This document shows positions 45,123 to 56,680 of a DNA stretch of 64,000 nt, in pieces; the first letter of the stretch is position 1, and the number at the start of each line of letters is the position of its first letter. Position numbers and translations under genes: made by a program. A model generated the notes under the pieces. The model saw only the letters and a list, made by a program, of their open reading frames with translations. It was not told where the DNA came from and did no database searches. Where the stretch lies: NCBI GenBank assembly GCA_963556145.1, contig OY744470.1, positions 1,426,001 through 1,490,000 of the forward strand. The letters run 5' to 3'. This DNA comes from Hygrocybe punicea. Taxonomy: Eukaryota > Basidiomycota > Agaricomycetes > Agaricales > Hygrophoraceae.

Positions 45123-45773
45123 TTTGGTGAGAATGCTTGCAATTGTAAGAAGACACTAACCTTTTATCTTGCCCCCGGCCCATAAGTTGAGAAAAGGGAA
45201 AGGCGAAAAAAAAGAGCAGAGTTGGCCGATGAGGACTGAACAAAAATCCAATACTCGGAGCTGAAATAGAGAAAATGTACATGAACAAAGAGCAGAGAGT
45301 CGACCTGAATGAAAATCCAATACTAGAATATGAAATAGAGCAAAGGGAAAGGCACGAAAAAAGAGCAGAGAGTTGGCCAGAACGAAAAATCCGATACTTG
45401 GATCTGAAATAGAGAAATTGGAAAGGCGCGAAAAAGGAGCAGAGTGTCAGCCGATGGATGCCATGAGGTACGCTAAGCCAAGAGGTGAGGGTGAAACATC
45501 TCAGTTGAAATTGGATATGGAGGATGAGTAGACTTTACCTTGTTTGCATTGGCCCATGGTGAGGTACACACGTACAAATCACGTGGATTCAGAACCAGTT
45601 CATCGGTCCAGGATTGCCCAGAACCGGTTCTACTATTTGACCGGCATTGAGAACTGCGGACCGGACTGACTGGTCCAGTCCAGTCCCTGGGGATTAAGTG
45701 GACCTGAACCCAGGTCCAGTTCAAGGCGGTTCAGGTTCGAACCCGGTCCACAAACTGAACCACAGCAACACTA
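45123..45773 (-). mobile_element. 5' terminal region of the hAT element with 75-bp subterminal repeats
   Basis: The terminus TAGTGTTGCTGTGGTTCAG (minus strand) starts at 45773, next to GTGGATAG at 45774-45781. Between 45183 and 45455 a unit of about 75 bp (GAAAGGCGYGAAAAARGAGCAGAG ... GAAATAGAG) repeats 3.6 times. Subterminal repeats of this kind commonly bind hAT transposase; that role is inferred. The stretch 45590-45770 is GGTCCAG/GGTTC-rich like the other end. Confidence 0.82.
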
Positions 45774-45812
45774 GTGGATAGCCAAGGGTATGGGTTATCA
45801 GGGAGTATGGAC

Positions 45813-47115
45813 TAGTGTTGGGGAAGTTCGGTTTGGTCCGGTTTGGGGCCTTTTTGCCCAAACCGGAAACCGAATGGTCCGGTTTTCCACCCAAAGTCCC
45901 CAAACCAGACCGAAACCGATGCAAACGGTTTGCATCGGTTCGGTTTCGGTCCAAACGCGGTCTGAACCGCGGACCGCTAGTGCTCAGTGCCCCTGCACCA
46001 TTCTGACCTCGCAACAGTGCTGCGCACGTCAATTGACGTGGCCAGCCTGTTTGTGAGGTGAGATTGGAGTGCTGGGGTGCTGGCACACCCTGCGCCGGCA
46101 TTGAGCCGCACGTGGGCTTCTCCATGGGTGTCCCGACGCGTCACACGCGTTGTACATGCGATGTGGGTTGACCGCGTTGGCCGTTTTCGGTGGACGCGTG
46201 ATGGTGGTGGTGGTGGTGGTGGTGGTGGTGCCCCACGCGTCATACGCGTTGTGCACGCGACGACGGCTGGGCCGCTTTGGTTGTTTTCGGCGGACGCGTG
46301 GTGGTGGTGGCATAGGAGCCTCTTCGCGAGGGTGTCCGGACGCGTCATACGCGTTGTACACACGACGACGGCCGGGTTGACCCCGCGTTGGCCTTCCTCG
46401 GTGGTGTTAGTGTTGCGTGGTGGTGGTGGTACGGTGCCGCGTTCTATAATGGACGAATAAATCAGTGAAAAAATGAATAAAGGTACATACCACGAAGGAG
46501 CAGGGTGGATGCACCACCCCTGCTGCTCTTCCACCTTGTTGACTCCACCCCATTCACGTACGTTTGGCGCGCGTTTTGAACGCGTTTGGCGTGGCACTGG
46601 GGGTGGGCCGTGGGCGTTGCTGTGGGCGCGTCCGGCGTGGCGTTGACGGTGGTTGTAACCGTCGCCGTTGTCGTTGCCGTTGTCATGGTCGTTGTCGTGG
46701 TGGTGGTGGTGGTGGTGGTGGTGGCCGTGGTGCATCAACCTGTAATTTGTAAATGCGTTAGTTAAGTTCGAATAAATAAAAATAAAAAACATACGCGGGC
46801 GGCAGGGAGTACCCCACCGCCCGTTTTGTCGACCTCGGGTGCTCCATCGTCTTCGTTTGGCGTATATCGGGGGTGTTGTTGGTGGGGTTGGTGACTTTGG
46901 GTGACTTTCAAAGTCAGCCATGTAGCCGACTTTGGACTGTCGGTTTGCGGTTCAAACTGAGTTTGAAACCGTTTCGGCCCGCAGCCAAATCTCCAAACCG
47001 GAGACTGAACGGTTCGGTCTCAGCCGAAATTTCCCAAACCGAAACCGAAACCGGCGGTTTCGGTTCGGTCTAAACCGGGTTTGGGTTGGTCTGAGACCGA
47101 ACTTCCCCAACACTA
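45813..47115. mobile_element. Non-autonomous hAT-like element, copy 3 (1,303 bp)
   Basis: Same length as copy 1 and nearly identical to it. The 8-bp duplication GTATGGAC lies at 45805-45812 and 47116-47123. Ends, palindromes and triplet arrays as in copy 1. Confidence 0.95.
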
Positions 47116-47248
47116 GTATGGACTTTGAGGAGTGAGGCCAAATATCATTTGAAAAATCACAAAAAAAATATCATGATAGACTGTGTATTTCTAGTTAAAG
47201 AATGCAACCAATGGAATTCGAAGTGGATGCTCATTTGAAGGATAGAGG

Positions 47249-47593
47249 TTAAGACCTCTGGAAAAAGTCAGTTAGAAGAGTGGTTTTCATGCCCCTGCTT
47301 TTGTCAATATGAATCTTCATGTTGAAAGATGCCAAAAGTGCTTCCATCTTCTGTGCAATTGGGTTGTTCAAGTCCTCTATATATCTATGGATGGTTGATA
47401 CCGCCTTGAGTGCATCACGATGAGTTGGGCGAGGGTCAGTTTGGGTTTGAATTCCGTCTTCAATGTCATCTCCACCATTGATGACAATGTTCTCATGAGT
47501 GGTGATTGTGTCCATAACCGCTTGATAGATCTCCCTGTCAGATGTTATTTGCTCCACACTTGCCACACCATTGCTCCATGCATGCTCCTCCAC
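47249..47593 (-). pseudogene. Possible pogo/Tigger-like transposase C-terminus
   Basis: The 114-codon frame ends with IHRYIEDLNNPIAQKMEALL and ASFNMKIHIDKSRGMKTTLL then TDFF. This resembles the C-terminal tail of fungal pogo-like (Tc1/mariner) transposases. No DDE part is seen upstream, so it is a fragment at best. Confidence 0.35.
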
Positions 47594-47699
47594 ACCTGCA
47601 CCCTACACACCCATGCACTTAGGCTGAAAAGGACATTAGTTCAGCCCACAGCACCATTTGCAATGTCTCCCCTTCAGATGGAGCCAAGAGCATAAGCGG

Positions 47700-50180
47700 T
47701 TAACCGATGCTTGCAGGAGGTGTGGGTCTCCACCCTGGCCTCACAACAGCTGAGGATGTCTGGAAAAGAAGTTGTATTTTTGGGCAGGCACAGGCAGTGG
47801 GTGCTACTCTGCCTGCACCATATGCCTGGGTTGCCACCCCCACAGAATTGTGGAATGCACTGCAATGCATACCTGGGATGGACTCAACCTTGCACTCACA
47901 CAGTGCATCAACAAGTCCCTTGTACTCCACGAGGGCCACCCCATCTGTGTCGACTTCCAATGCGTGGTCGGCTGCACCAGCACCCACCACGACAGTCATC
48001 ACCTCTGCTCTGGATGTGGTCATACCACTCATAGCACACAAGGCTGTCCTTGAGGGCAGAAGGCATCAAGCCCTCACTCCCTATAAAGCAGATGCTTGGG
48101 AAGCACTACTCCATTCAACTAACATCTGGCCTTGCTATGATCACCTCCCTTGAAGTACGTGATACAGTTTTGATCTTGAGATACCTACCATTTCATGCAC
48201 CCAAGCTCCACCCAACACAGACCCATCATTGAACATAGTTCCGAATTCCAAAAAATTGTATCCAAAGAGCTGTCCAAAGGCTGATACCTGCACCCCTTCT
48301 CTTAGTCAACTCTCGAGATGCTCATTGGCCCTTCCAGATGGCCCCCTTTGGCATCATACCCAAACCAGGCCAACCGAATCACTTCCACAACGTACAAAAC
48401 TATTCAATCCCTCATAAGACCTCATCAAAATTCCCAAGCCCCTCTATCAAATCCCAGATCAACTCGGACTGCTTCCCCAGCACCTGGGGGACTTTCTCAA
48501 TTGTATCCTTACTCATCTCACGCCTTCCCCCTGGCTCTCAGGTAGTCACGAGAGATGTGGCAGAGGCATACCAGACCATCCCCCTGCACCACTCCCAATG
48601 GCCAGGTGCCATTGTCTGACTTGCTGCCGATGAATTCTGCATTGACACTGCCACCTGCTTTGGGGTTGCACCATCTGCTGGAGTGTATGGCCCTGTCAGT
48701 GATGCAGGCACTGAGCTATTCTGTTGCCATGGGATGGCACATCTCTCCAAATGGGTTGACGACCACATCTTCTCCAGATCCTTCAAGAGCACCTCCGGGA
48801 ATACAACATGCACCACAGAGACTGGCATGCTGACATTGCCCCCTGTGGCCAACATCACAATGGTGGGCACCTCTGGTTTGGTGGTAGAGTCTTTCCTGAT
48901 GACACCCTTGAAGAATTTGACGAAGAATACTCTTCCCCCTGCCTTGACTTATCATCCTGCTCACCCTGCTCCTCTGAGGACCAATGCTTCACCTACACTT
49001 TCAATGACATTGATTGCCTGTCTGACCAGCTTGGTATCCGCTGGGAGAAATCCAAGGACCTGCCCTTTGCTTTGACAATGACATTAATCAGCCTGGAATG
49101 AAACCTGGAAACACTCATGGTCTTCCTTCCACCAAAGAAGAAGACCAAATACATCGCCTCAATTGATGAATGGGAGCACTCACCTAACCACACCCTTGGT
49201 GATGTACAAAAAATCTACAGAAAGCTCCTTCATGCATCCCTGGTGGTCCCTCTAGGCCATGCCTACCTCACTGGCCTGGAGAACATGCTTGGCATCTATG
49301 GTGACCGTCCTCTCATGCCACGCCACGCTGACCAAATGATCCATGCAGACCTGCTGCAACTTGGGATGGGCATGGGCATGGGTGTGGACATGGGTGTGGG
49401 TGTGGACGTGGGCATGGGTGTGGACATGGGTGTGGGCATAGATGTGGGCATGGGTGTAGGCGTTGGACATGGATGCATGGATGTGGGTGTGGGTTTGGAT
49501 GTGGACTATGGCACTGGCGTAGTCGCATAGTCACATTTGTTGTTTAGTAGTGTAAAATAAAAGAAATTTAATAAGACAAACTTACCTATGGTGGGAGTGG
49601 ATGCACCATTCCCCGCTGCATCATTTTCCATCATGGTTGGTTGTTGGGCATGTGTGTTTGATGTGTCGCAGACGCAATTTGGTTGCAGTTGGGATATAGT
49701 TGTAACTAAAAGTACAAAATGATCAGTAATTAAATGTGAAAATATGAATGCTGACCATGTTTTCCAAGGTCATTGGGGAGTCACTTGTACCTGCTGGTGA
49801 CCCGTTCAACCCGTGCTTGGGTACAGGTTTGATGCAGGTCCTGATTTGGCAACCTGTACCCATACCCACACAAACCCATGATCAAAACCTGCACAGGTTT
49901 TGAAATCCATGTCATTCACTAGACCTCTCATGTGATTAGCTTTCATATCACGCCTGAAGGATCTCAGCAAAACACTCAAAATACCTCCCTTCCAGGGACA
50001 TGGGATCTGCATTGGAGCCACACTTGAACTCCTACTATGAGGTGTTCCCTTTAAGGTGGTAAAAACCATTGGTCAGTGGACCAGTGGCACAATCCTGACA
50101 TACCTACACCAACACGCAGTAGTCATGGCCCCATATATGCAGGGAATGCCAATCCTGGAACCCTTCTTGTGCTACGCAAT
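47700..50180 (+). pseudogene. DIRS/Ngaro-type retroelement remnant (zinc knuckle, RT, tyrosine recombinase)
   Basis: The order on the plus strand is a Cys/His knuckle HHLCSGCGHTTHSTQGC near 48000, then RT blocks FGIIPKPGQPNHFHNVQNYS (48345), INSDCFPSTWGTFSIVSLLI, RDVAEAYQTIPLHHSQWPG (48550) and the catalytic HLSKWVDDHIF (48745). The RNase H-side sequence FLPPKKKTKYIASIDEWEHS (49120) comes next. Near 49995-50150 a tyrosine-recombinase end reads GATLELLL, stop, GVPFKVVKTIGQWTSG and MAPYMQG. The conserved Arg of the HxxR box is Cys here, and the stop is TGA where Arg is expected, both CpG-to-TpG type. Multiple frameshifts exist. VDDH in place of YxDD is typical of the DIRS group. Confidence 0.78.
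49365..49515. repeat. Hexanucleotide-type array (GGGCATGGGTGTGGACATGG)
   Basis: Irregular 6-18 bp units of GGGTGTGGACATGG and GGGCATG repeat about 24 times, reading GMGVDMGVGV. The array starts inside the retroelement coding region and replaces what should follow the GDRPLMPRHADQ block. Confidence 0.75.
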
Positions 50181-50200
50181 GCCACCACCCTGCAAGAACT

Positions 50201-51580
50201 GTGAGTACTGTACTGTTTCGATCGGAGCTTCGTCACGCAGTCACGCCCCCCTCTGAAGGGAACCTATTTTGAGTGACTGTCATGCTGACTTGTGTGCTCC
50301 GAAGCTAAATCGTTGTAGAGACTCAACGTTCCTCTGAGTCCGTATCGTCGATATATCACGAATCCGGACAAACCCGACGCCTCCAATCGATTCCCATTCC
50401 AACCCGACGTGATGTGACCGATGTGACCCGACGTATGCCACTTCGTCACAGCCGCTCTCGGACCAAATTCAGCAGCCTCATAAGCCCCGGAGTTCCAATG
50501 CTAGAAGATGGATCTCATCGGACTCAATCCCTGACTTCGGACTTACTTTATTTATGCATCCCCTTGTCCTTTTGGAGATATGTAGGACGTTTTAGATCTT
50601 TTTCTTGGATATTCCTTCTTCCCTCCATTTTCCTGTCCTCGTCGCTTTGCAACCCCCCTTTCCACATCCCCATTCCAACCTTTCTTTGTAGCTTACCATC
50701 GGCCGAAATAGACATGTCCAAAAGTAGATTACTGTTTCCTGTACTATAAAAACGGTCCCCAACGACCATACAAAAAAAGAGATACCCTTAGTCCCCGTTT
50801 CCCTATAGTCAGAACCACCTTTTAATCCCTTCAAGTTCTCGTCCTCGTAGACCCTTAGCTTTTCGTAGTTCACTTCGTCGTTTTTATCATTGTTCTCATT
50901 ATTTGTTCATCGCTTCCGACCCGACCTGACCCGCCATACCCAACATCGTCGGCATTGTCGGGTTCTTTATTATTTGTCCGTTTTCACTCCATTCATCGCC
51001 GGATTCATCGCTATTTGTTTAGTTTTACACAGCGGCTTACATTTTACATTCCATTTCTTCATTTACTACTATTCCCGACACTGACTTATCCAGTCACTTC
51101 TACGCTGACACCCCTCTGGTTAGGATCTTCTTCTTTATGTTCCAAAGCCACCAAGAACCCACATCTACATCGTGACATATTGGAAAACACATTTATATTG
51201 AAAAACACATTTATAGCTGTTATATAATGCTATATGCTTCGAAACACTATACTAATGATGCCAAAAATCTCTATATTGGGCATTTGCAATGGCGCGCTGG
51301 CCATACTCAATCTGCTGAGTTCAAAAGTGGATTGAAAAATTTTAAGACACCTTTAAAGGGGCAGAACGTGCTGAAACTGGGCAGGATGATTACCAACATC
51401 AAAGTTGGCCTCAATGTGACAGGGGAGGAGGAGAAATTGAAGCCAAGGAGGAGGTAAAATCAAAGCTGAGCCACATCATGAAGCAAAGGTAGGCCAGGTC
51501 ACGCGTCACGCTCACCTCTGAAGCTCTGAAGCTAGGGTGACTTGTGGTCACGCTGGGATCGAAACAGTACAGTAACTCAC
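50201..51580. mobile_element. 1.38-kb element with TACTGTACTGTTTCGATC inverted ends
   Basis: The left end GTGAGTACTGTACTGTTTCG (50201) is mirrored at 51580 with one extra T, and TCACGC/GCGTGAC blocks continue inward on both sides for about 60 bp. A target duplication was not resolved. ORFs inside are short and unconvincing (for example 51227-51457). It lies just after the tyrosine-recombinase remnant. Confidence 0.6.
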
Positions 51581-51829
51581 CCATCTCCAAATCACTGGGA
51601 GTCCACTTCGCTTAATGCATCGCTGGGCTCCTAATATCTTGGGAGTCGCAGCTCATTTGACTTCTCAATTAGGACTGGACACTGTTTTCGAGTTTGAAAA
51701 AACCCCTTCCCGTTTTTTCCCCCAAAACTGAGCTATTTTGCAAATTTGTTTCTTGTAACCACTTCCAAAACAAATTCCTTCTGCCAGAAACTATGCCTGC
51801 ACAGACATAGATTTTCCTAACGACTACAA

Positions 51830-54800
51830 CTACTGTACAACACTTGATTGTGTATGAAAACTATTTGCCGTTGAACCAGCATATTCCTCCACTGCATCCC
51901 ACCTGAAGGCTACACTGTTCGATGAGGATACCTTACCTAAGTGTTGAAGTTCTTTATCAGGTGACAGAACAACACGCAAAAATCTGGGCACATGGCGCTG
52001 CGTTGGAACAGCAGCTGTTGAGCTGCGGAGTTTCTTTCGGTACTCGTTGGCAGCTTCTTGGTACACCTCCAACCCTAATGCAGCCTTTAAGAATGCGTCT
52101 ACATCATCAATCAGGCCAGGGTACGACTTCGGGGCATATTGAACCCTCCTTTCGTCTTTCTGCACAAATGTTAGATCAGGGGGGATATCAAGATCACACC
52201 AAATCGAAGCATACCACGACCGTATAGAAAAAATTCGGTTCAACAGAATCAAAGGCCAGTGCCCAGGTCTTTGCATCCATGAGGTTTACTTTTCGCTTGC
52301 AGAACGACCAACATCAATTCGGCTGTCTCTTCATCTTGCAGGAAGCAGATCAGGTCCGGGCCCATGTGGTTGTCTGGAAAAAGGAAAGCTTTCCCCCGGG
52401 GATCCTGTAAAAAGTTAAGAACATCGGTGGGGCTTTGAGCCTTGAACCCAAAGCGATCGGAACTGCCTGTCTTCCATGAAACTGGGTTGCACTGCATGAC
52501 GTCTAAGGCGTTCCGCTTCAACGAGACCAAACGAACCTTCCTTGATGCCAGGGGTGACGAGGAGGGAAAGTCGAAGACTTCACGTAAAACAGTGGGTTCG
52601 CCACCAAATTTCTCCATGAGCACCACCAGTGCTACCTCTTCCAAGATATAGCCGATAGACGATTGATTGCGAGCTGTGCTGAGTGAGTTCTTGATCCAAG
52701 ACCGTCGCGTTGTCCACTCATGCTTCTCAAAGACCGAACTGAGAGCAAGAACTACCAAAGGCTCGTCGATGTACACAGGGAAGTTGCTACCCGGCTTGAA
52801 ATCGAGATTGTTGTTTCTGAGGTGGCCCACCCCGAACATAATCAAGTCATGCATGGCACCTCCGATGGAAAGAGCGGTGACCTGACTTCCAATTCTCCAC
52901 CGCATCAGAACATTGACTAGGTTTTGTATCAATTCTTCTCCTAATGAATATAGGTTAGCACTGAACCTGATAATTAATCCGAGATTGGGTTACTTACTGC
53001 CCTGTTCTTCAAAAAGACGCTTCACCGGAGCAATGGCTCCGTATTCCGTTATCCTATTCATCAGGTCGCTGGAAATGCTCTCCTCCTTCTCCTCCAAATC
53101 AATTGCATCTGTGATCTGGAAACCCCCAGTCACGTGTTTGGCAAAAGCGGTCAGGACACGGTGGCGCGGCACATTTTCCGAGTGGAGCAAAAGCTCGATG
53201 AGGCTGGCTGTCGAGCGGTATCTTGAAACTGAGAATCAGCAATCGATTGACCAATACAATACCAAACAATCGACATACCGCCCCGAAAACCAATACAGAA
53301 TACGCTCCATCAAGCGCCGATCTGAGTCATTATCAGAAAATGTGAGATACTGGCGGACGTAGCATTCCTGTCTGATTTTGTCGTTCCCAACTGCCAGTGT
53401 CGGTGAAAACCCGTGGGTGCTCCATGCTCGCTCCCACTAACTTCATAGAGAAAGACGATGTCGCAGTCTGTACGAGATCCATCGACAATCCCGTCCCAGC
53501 GATGATAATTCCGCTGAAGAAGTGAGAATCCGTTAAAGACCGATACAACGGGTGGAGAATGGGGCGGGATTCCGTCCTTGAGCCCTCAGAAGTGGCTCGG
53601 AAAAAGTCACTGAATATTTTAGCAGCCTCTTGGGCTTCGTCGACCACAGCGAATAAAGGTGCGCTCGTCGTCTGAGGAAAGAGGCGTGTATGAGTGAAAC
53701 ATCGTCGAAGCGTAGTCTGGGAAATGTTTAGCATATCGTTGGTTCGGGCCGCACGAATTGCCTTGAAGACTTCGACAAAGATATCAGAAGAGTACGGCGG
53801 CAAGCATGCGGGGAAAGCTTGAAGCAAAACCCATCTCGTTCGAGCCGTCACTGGATCTATCTGGGGTGGAAGATAGTTGACAAACTGTCCGAGGACGAAG
53901 ATGCGCGCACAGAATAACATCGCAAAAACACGATATGCAGTTGCTTCGTTCGCCAGAATGTGACATTCGTCCTCGCCTCGGTTGCAAGTACTCATTTGCG
54001 TCAATATTTGAGTTGCCTCCTCGAAATCCCGGGAGCCAGATGCAGCCTTTACACTGGTTTTGCATGAAATATACAGTCCCCAGTGATGGCACAGACCATT
54101 CAGCGCAAGACGAGTTTTACCCGCACCGGAGGTGTTGAATAAATGACTCACAGGAACGTGATTAGGTTAGCTATCGTCTTGCGTAAATGCTCAAAAGCAC
54201 AAACATAGTATCGTGGATAAACAACTTTTTAATTCGCTCCGTATCGGCGTCCTTCCCTAGGCCATGAAGGAGAAGTATTGGATTGGGTGAGATGACCTTC
54301 TCGATATACATGTCCAAATCCCCCTTAGCGAGAGATCGGATAGAGTCTTGAAAGGGTGCGAACGCCTCGACCAACTTAGTTTGAGTGTCTTTTTTTTTTT
54401 AGCTTCGGAGGTGTACCTGCCAAACAAAGTTCAGGTGTTATTACAGGTAAAAAGAATATAACTAACCATCTTGATATGGATCGGCTTGATTCTCGTTGGG
54501 CGGAGGAGTCTTCGGCGTCTGGTAATTGTCCAAACGAGCTCGTTTACTGACGCCCTGATCTACGTCAAAATGGAATACAAAATATCATGAAACAAGCACG
54601 GTTGTAAATCGAGTAAGTGGAACCCACCTTTATATGTCGTGAGAACGTCCAGGTGAGGAGATGCAAAACGGCGGGTCAACAAGGCATGAACACGAAGGAC
54701 ACTGCCAGCATGAGACTCACCAGGTGGCAATTCCACGAAAATGTGCAAATGATTCATTGGAGGAGCGGGGAAGTGCTCCGACACAAGATCCGTCTCTTCC

Positions 54801-55105
54801 AACTCGACAAAGGTACTAGCACCAAGTTTCTGTACACGTTTGATAAAGTCGGCTTTTGGTTTGATAGGAATCGGTTCGTTGAGCTAGCGACAATTAGTTG
54901 CAGTGTTTAAACCTGGATTCGCAGCCTTTATGCGCACCTTCCAAAGCACAAGGTCCTTAGCAAGAATGGTGCTATTGGCTCCGATCCCCCTTTGGTGGAT
55001 GAACACCTTGAGGTCGTCGACGTCGCTATCCGTCTGTGATGTGACCTTGAAGGGCTTGGACTCGCCATCAATGAGGCACCACAGTCGAATTGAACCGCCA
55101 GACAT
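51830..55105 (-). pseudogene. Crinkler-type (CRN) effector-like gene with P-loop ATPase and nuclease-like domains
   Basis: The N-terminal exon (54884-55105) has the ubiquitin-like Crinkler header: IRLWCLIDGESKPFKVTSQ then LAKDLVLWKVRI. The next exons carry LNEPIPIKPKADF, HFPAPPMNHLHIFVELPP and GDLDMYIEKVISPNPILLLH. The ATPase part has Walker A TSGAGKTRLALNGLC (about 54120) and Walker B-like LFAVVDEAQEAA (about 53640). The C-terminal part has GYILEEVALVVLMEKFGG, GPDLICFL and MLVVLQAK, the E..D..QxK pattern of a PD-(D/E)XK nuclease. CRN proteins act as secreted or nuclear effectors in fungi and oomycetes. Two apparent frameshifts (near 53390 and at the A-run near 52285) suggest decay or sequence error. 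Stop TAG at 51830. Confidence 0.82.
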
Positions 55106-55367
55106 AGTGGTGTTGGGAGTCGGTCTCGGTCTTTGAGTTGTTTGTACGTGTATAGGTTTTTAAACTCAGTTAGGTCCTCCACGACAAGTGGACACCTGCC
55201 CGTACGTTGTTTTGGTTCCGTGGACTCGAAAGTTCAAGGCTGAACAGATTGTTTTGCTAGCAACTGTCATCAACGGAGTCGCAAACGCACCCACTACCTG
55301 CACGACGTGTAAAAATGCGTGTTCTCTGTTCTCATGAAGTCGTGCTAACTCTGGTGGTGTGTTCCAG

Positions 55368-55781
55368 CATGTACCACGATTACGTCCGTAGACTTGGCAA
55401 TAGCTTTGTGCAGCCAGACCTCGCCATCGCGTTCAACTCAGGCTCGTCGCAGGAAGACTGCGAGTCTTGGCAGCCAACGTTCGCTCTCCTCGCCGAACGA
55501 AAGATCGCCACTGTCTTCACGGTACTTTGACCCGTTCTGTCCCTCCCTCTCCGATTCTACTCTAGAGTGTGGTGACTTGCTGATATAAATCTATGCACCA
55601 AGCATACAACCGCGAAGAAGCCGAAGCCGAGGCGAGGCTCCTTGAAAAGGCGGGAGGATGCCTCGTGCCTCAGCTCGGCCCATGAAGGAATCCTTGGGGT
55701 AGTATGATCGCACACGTTGAACCGAACAAGGTGGTAGGGTTCTACGCTGCTAATGGTTGGTTGGCGGGGGGCTTTAGGTGA
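55368..55781 (+). pseudogene. MSS51-like C-terminal domain, copy 1 (nonsense codon)
   Basis: The exon after acceptor GTTCCAG reads MYHDYVRRLGNSFVQPDLAI, CESWQPTFALLAERKIATVF. An intron follows, then AYNREEAEAEARLLEKAGGC, NPWGSMIAHVEPNKVVGFYA and WLAGGFR with stop at 55779. This matches the C-terminal domain of MSS51, a mitochondrial COX1 expression factor, found in many fungal MYND-type proteins. A TGA at 55683-55685 stands where copy 2 has CGA. The upstream MYND part is absent. Confidence 0.78.
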
Positions 55782-55919
55782 CGGGGCCCGTGAATCACGC
55801 GCGAATATTCGGTCTTGGAAGTGCACGAAGCCTAGCGCCTAAATATCCTGACCGTTTTGTATGCATGTTGCTCTGCAAGATACGAAATTTGCAATCTCTC
55901 GTCATCCAAATACAGCGAA

Positions 55920-56012
55920 TTAGACAACGACCTTTCTCTCCCTGCAGTACTTCTCAACCTTCTTTCTCAACGTATCCCGCTGGACATTCACAATGTTGAT
56001 GAAGTCGTCGCT
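55920..56012 (-). pseudogene. Tail fragment of a second indoleamine dioxygenase gene
   Basis: The minus strand encodes VNVQRDTLRKKVEKYCRERK and stop, almost the same as the end of the IDO gene at 58525-58620. It faces MSS51 copy 1 exactly as the intact IDO gene faces MSS51 copy 2. The homology ends at GTCGTCGC near 56012. Confidence 0.8.
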
Positions 56013-56680
56013 CCGAGTACCCCTACAGACGGGAGAGTCAACATAAAGGATCCTGTTATTCTGAACGCGGACAGAGGGAGTACAATACTGTTATGAAATT
56101 CTACAGGATAATGTTCCTTGAGGACGTTCCGAATTCATATACTTGAGGCCGAATCACCATCTGCAGCGGTTTGGGGTGGAGAAGTGCCAGTCGACGATTC
56201 TCATACCGTCAGAGTACTAACTTGGCTCTGATTCTGGTCAACTTGATTTTGTGGCTTCTCCTCTTTGACCGATGCCTCCGCATTGCATTGTGCTCATAGG
56301 TTGTCAAGCTCGGCCGACGTGTTACGGAGTGCATCCATGATCGGGGATGGCGTGAAGGTACTGCCAGGTGCAGCGTTTGGCGACACCACTAGTGTTGCCT
56401 GACCACTGAGATCTCGCAACCGGGCGGTACCTCGAGCATCTAGTGACATTCAGTAAGGGGTAGGCCATATTTTCGCAACTGGGTCGTACGTAGGTAAAAG
56501 TCTGTGCACTCGTCGTCGATGGGTATGGCTGGTGGCACACCTGGTTGGGGGCGAAGAAGCTTCAGAATTTCATCCGGACTGGTGTTCTTTGCATCCGTTA
56601 CTGTGGGGGGTTTTGTAACTTGTTCTCGCCATATAGCACAGTAACTTTGCGGTTACATACATGCTGGAGAACAGAAACCC
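56009..56680 (-). pseudogene. Decayed copy of the 61.7-62.65 kb gene
   Basis: From CGCTCCGAGT onward the sequence follows 61738-62650 (for example GACGGGAGAG, GGTTTGGGGTGGAGAAGTGCC, TCGGCCGACGTGTTACGGAG, ACTCGTCGTCGATGG). The heptad-repeat exon and about 150 bp upstream of the start are missing. Frames are broken by small indels and stops. Confidence 0.8.
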
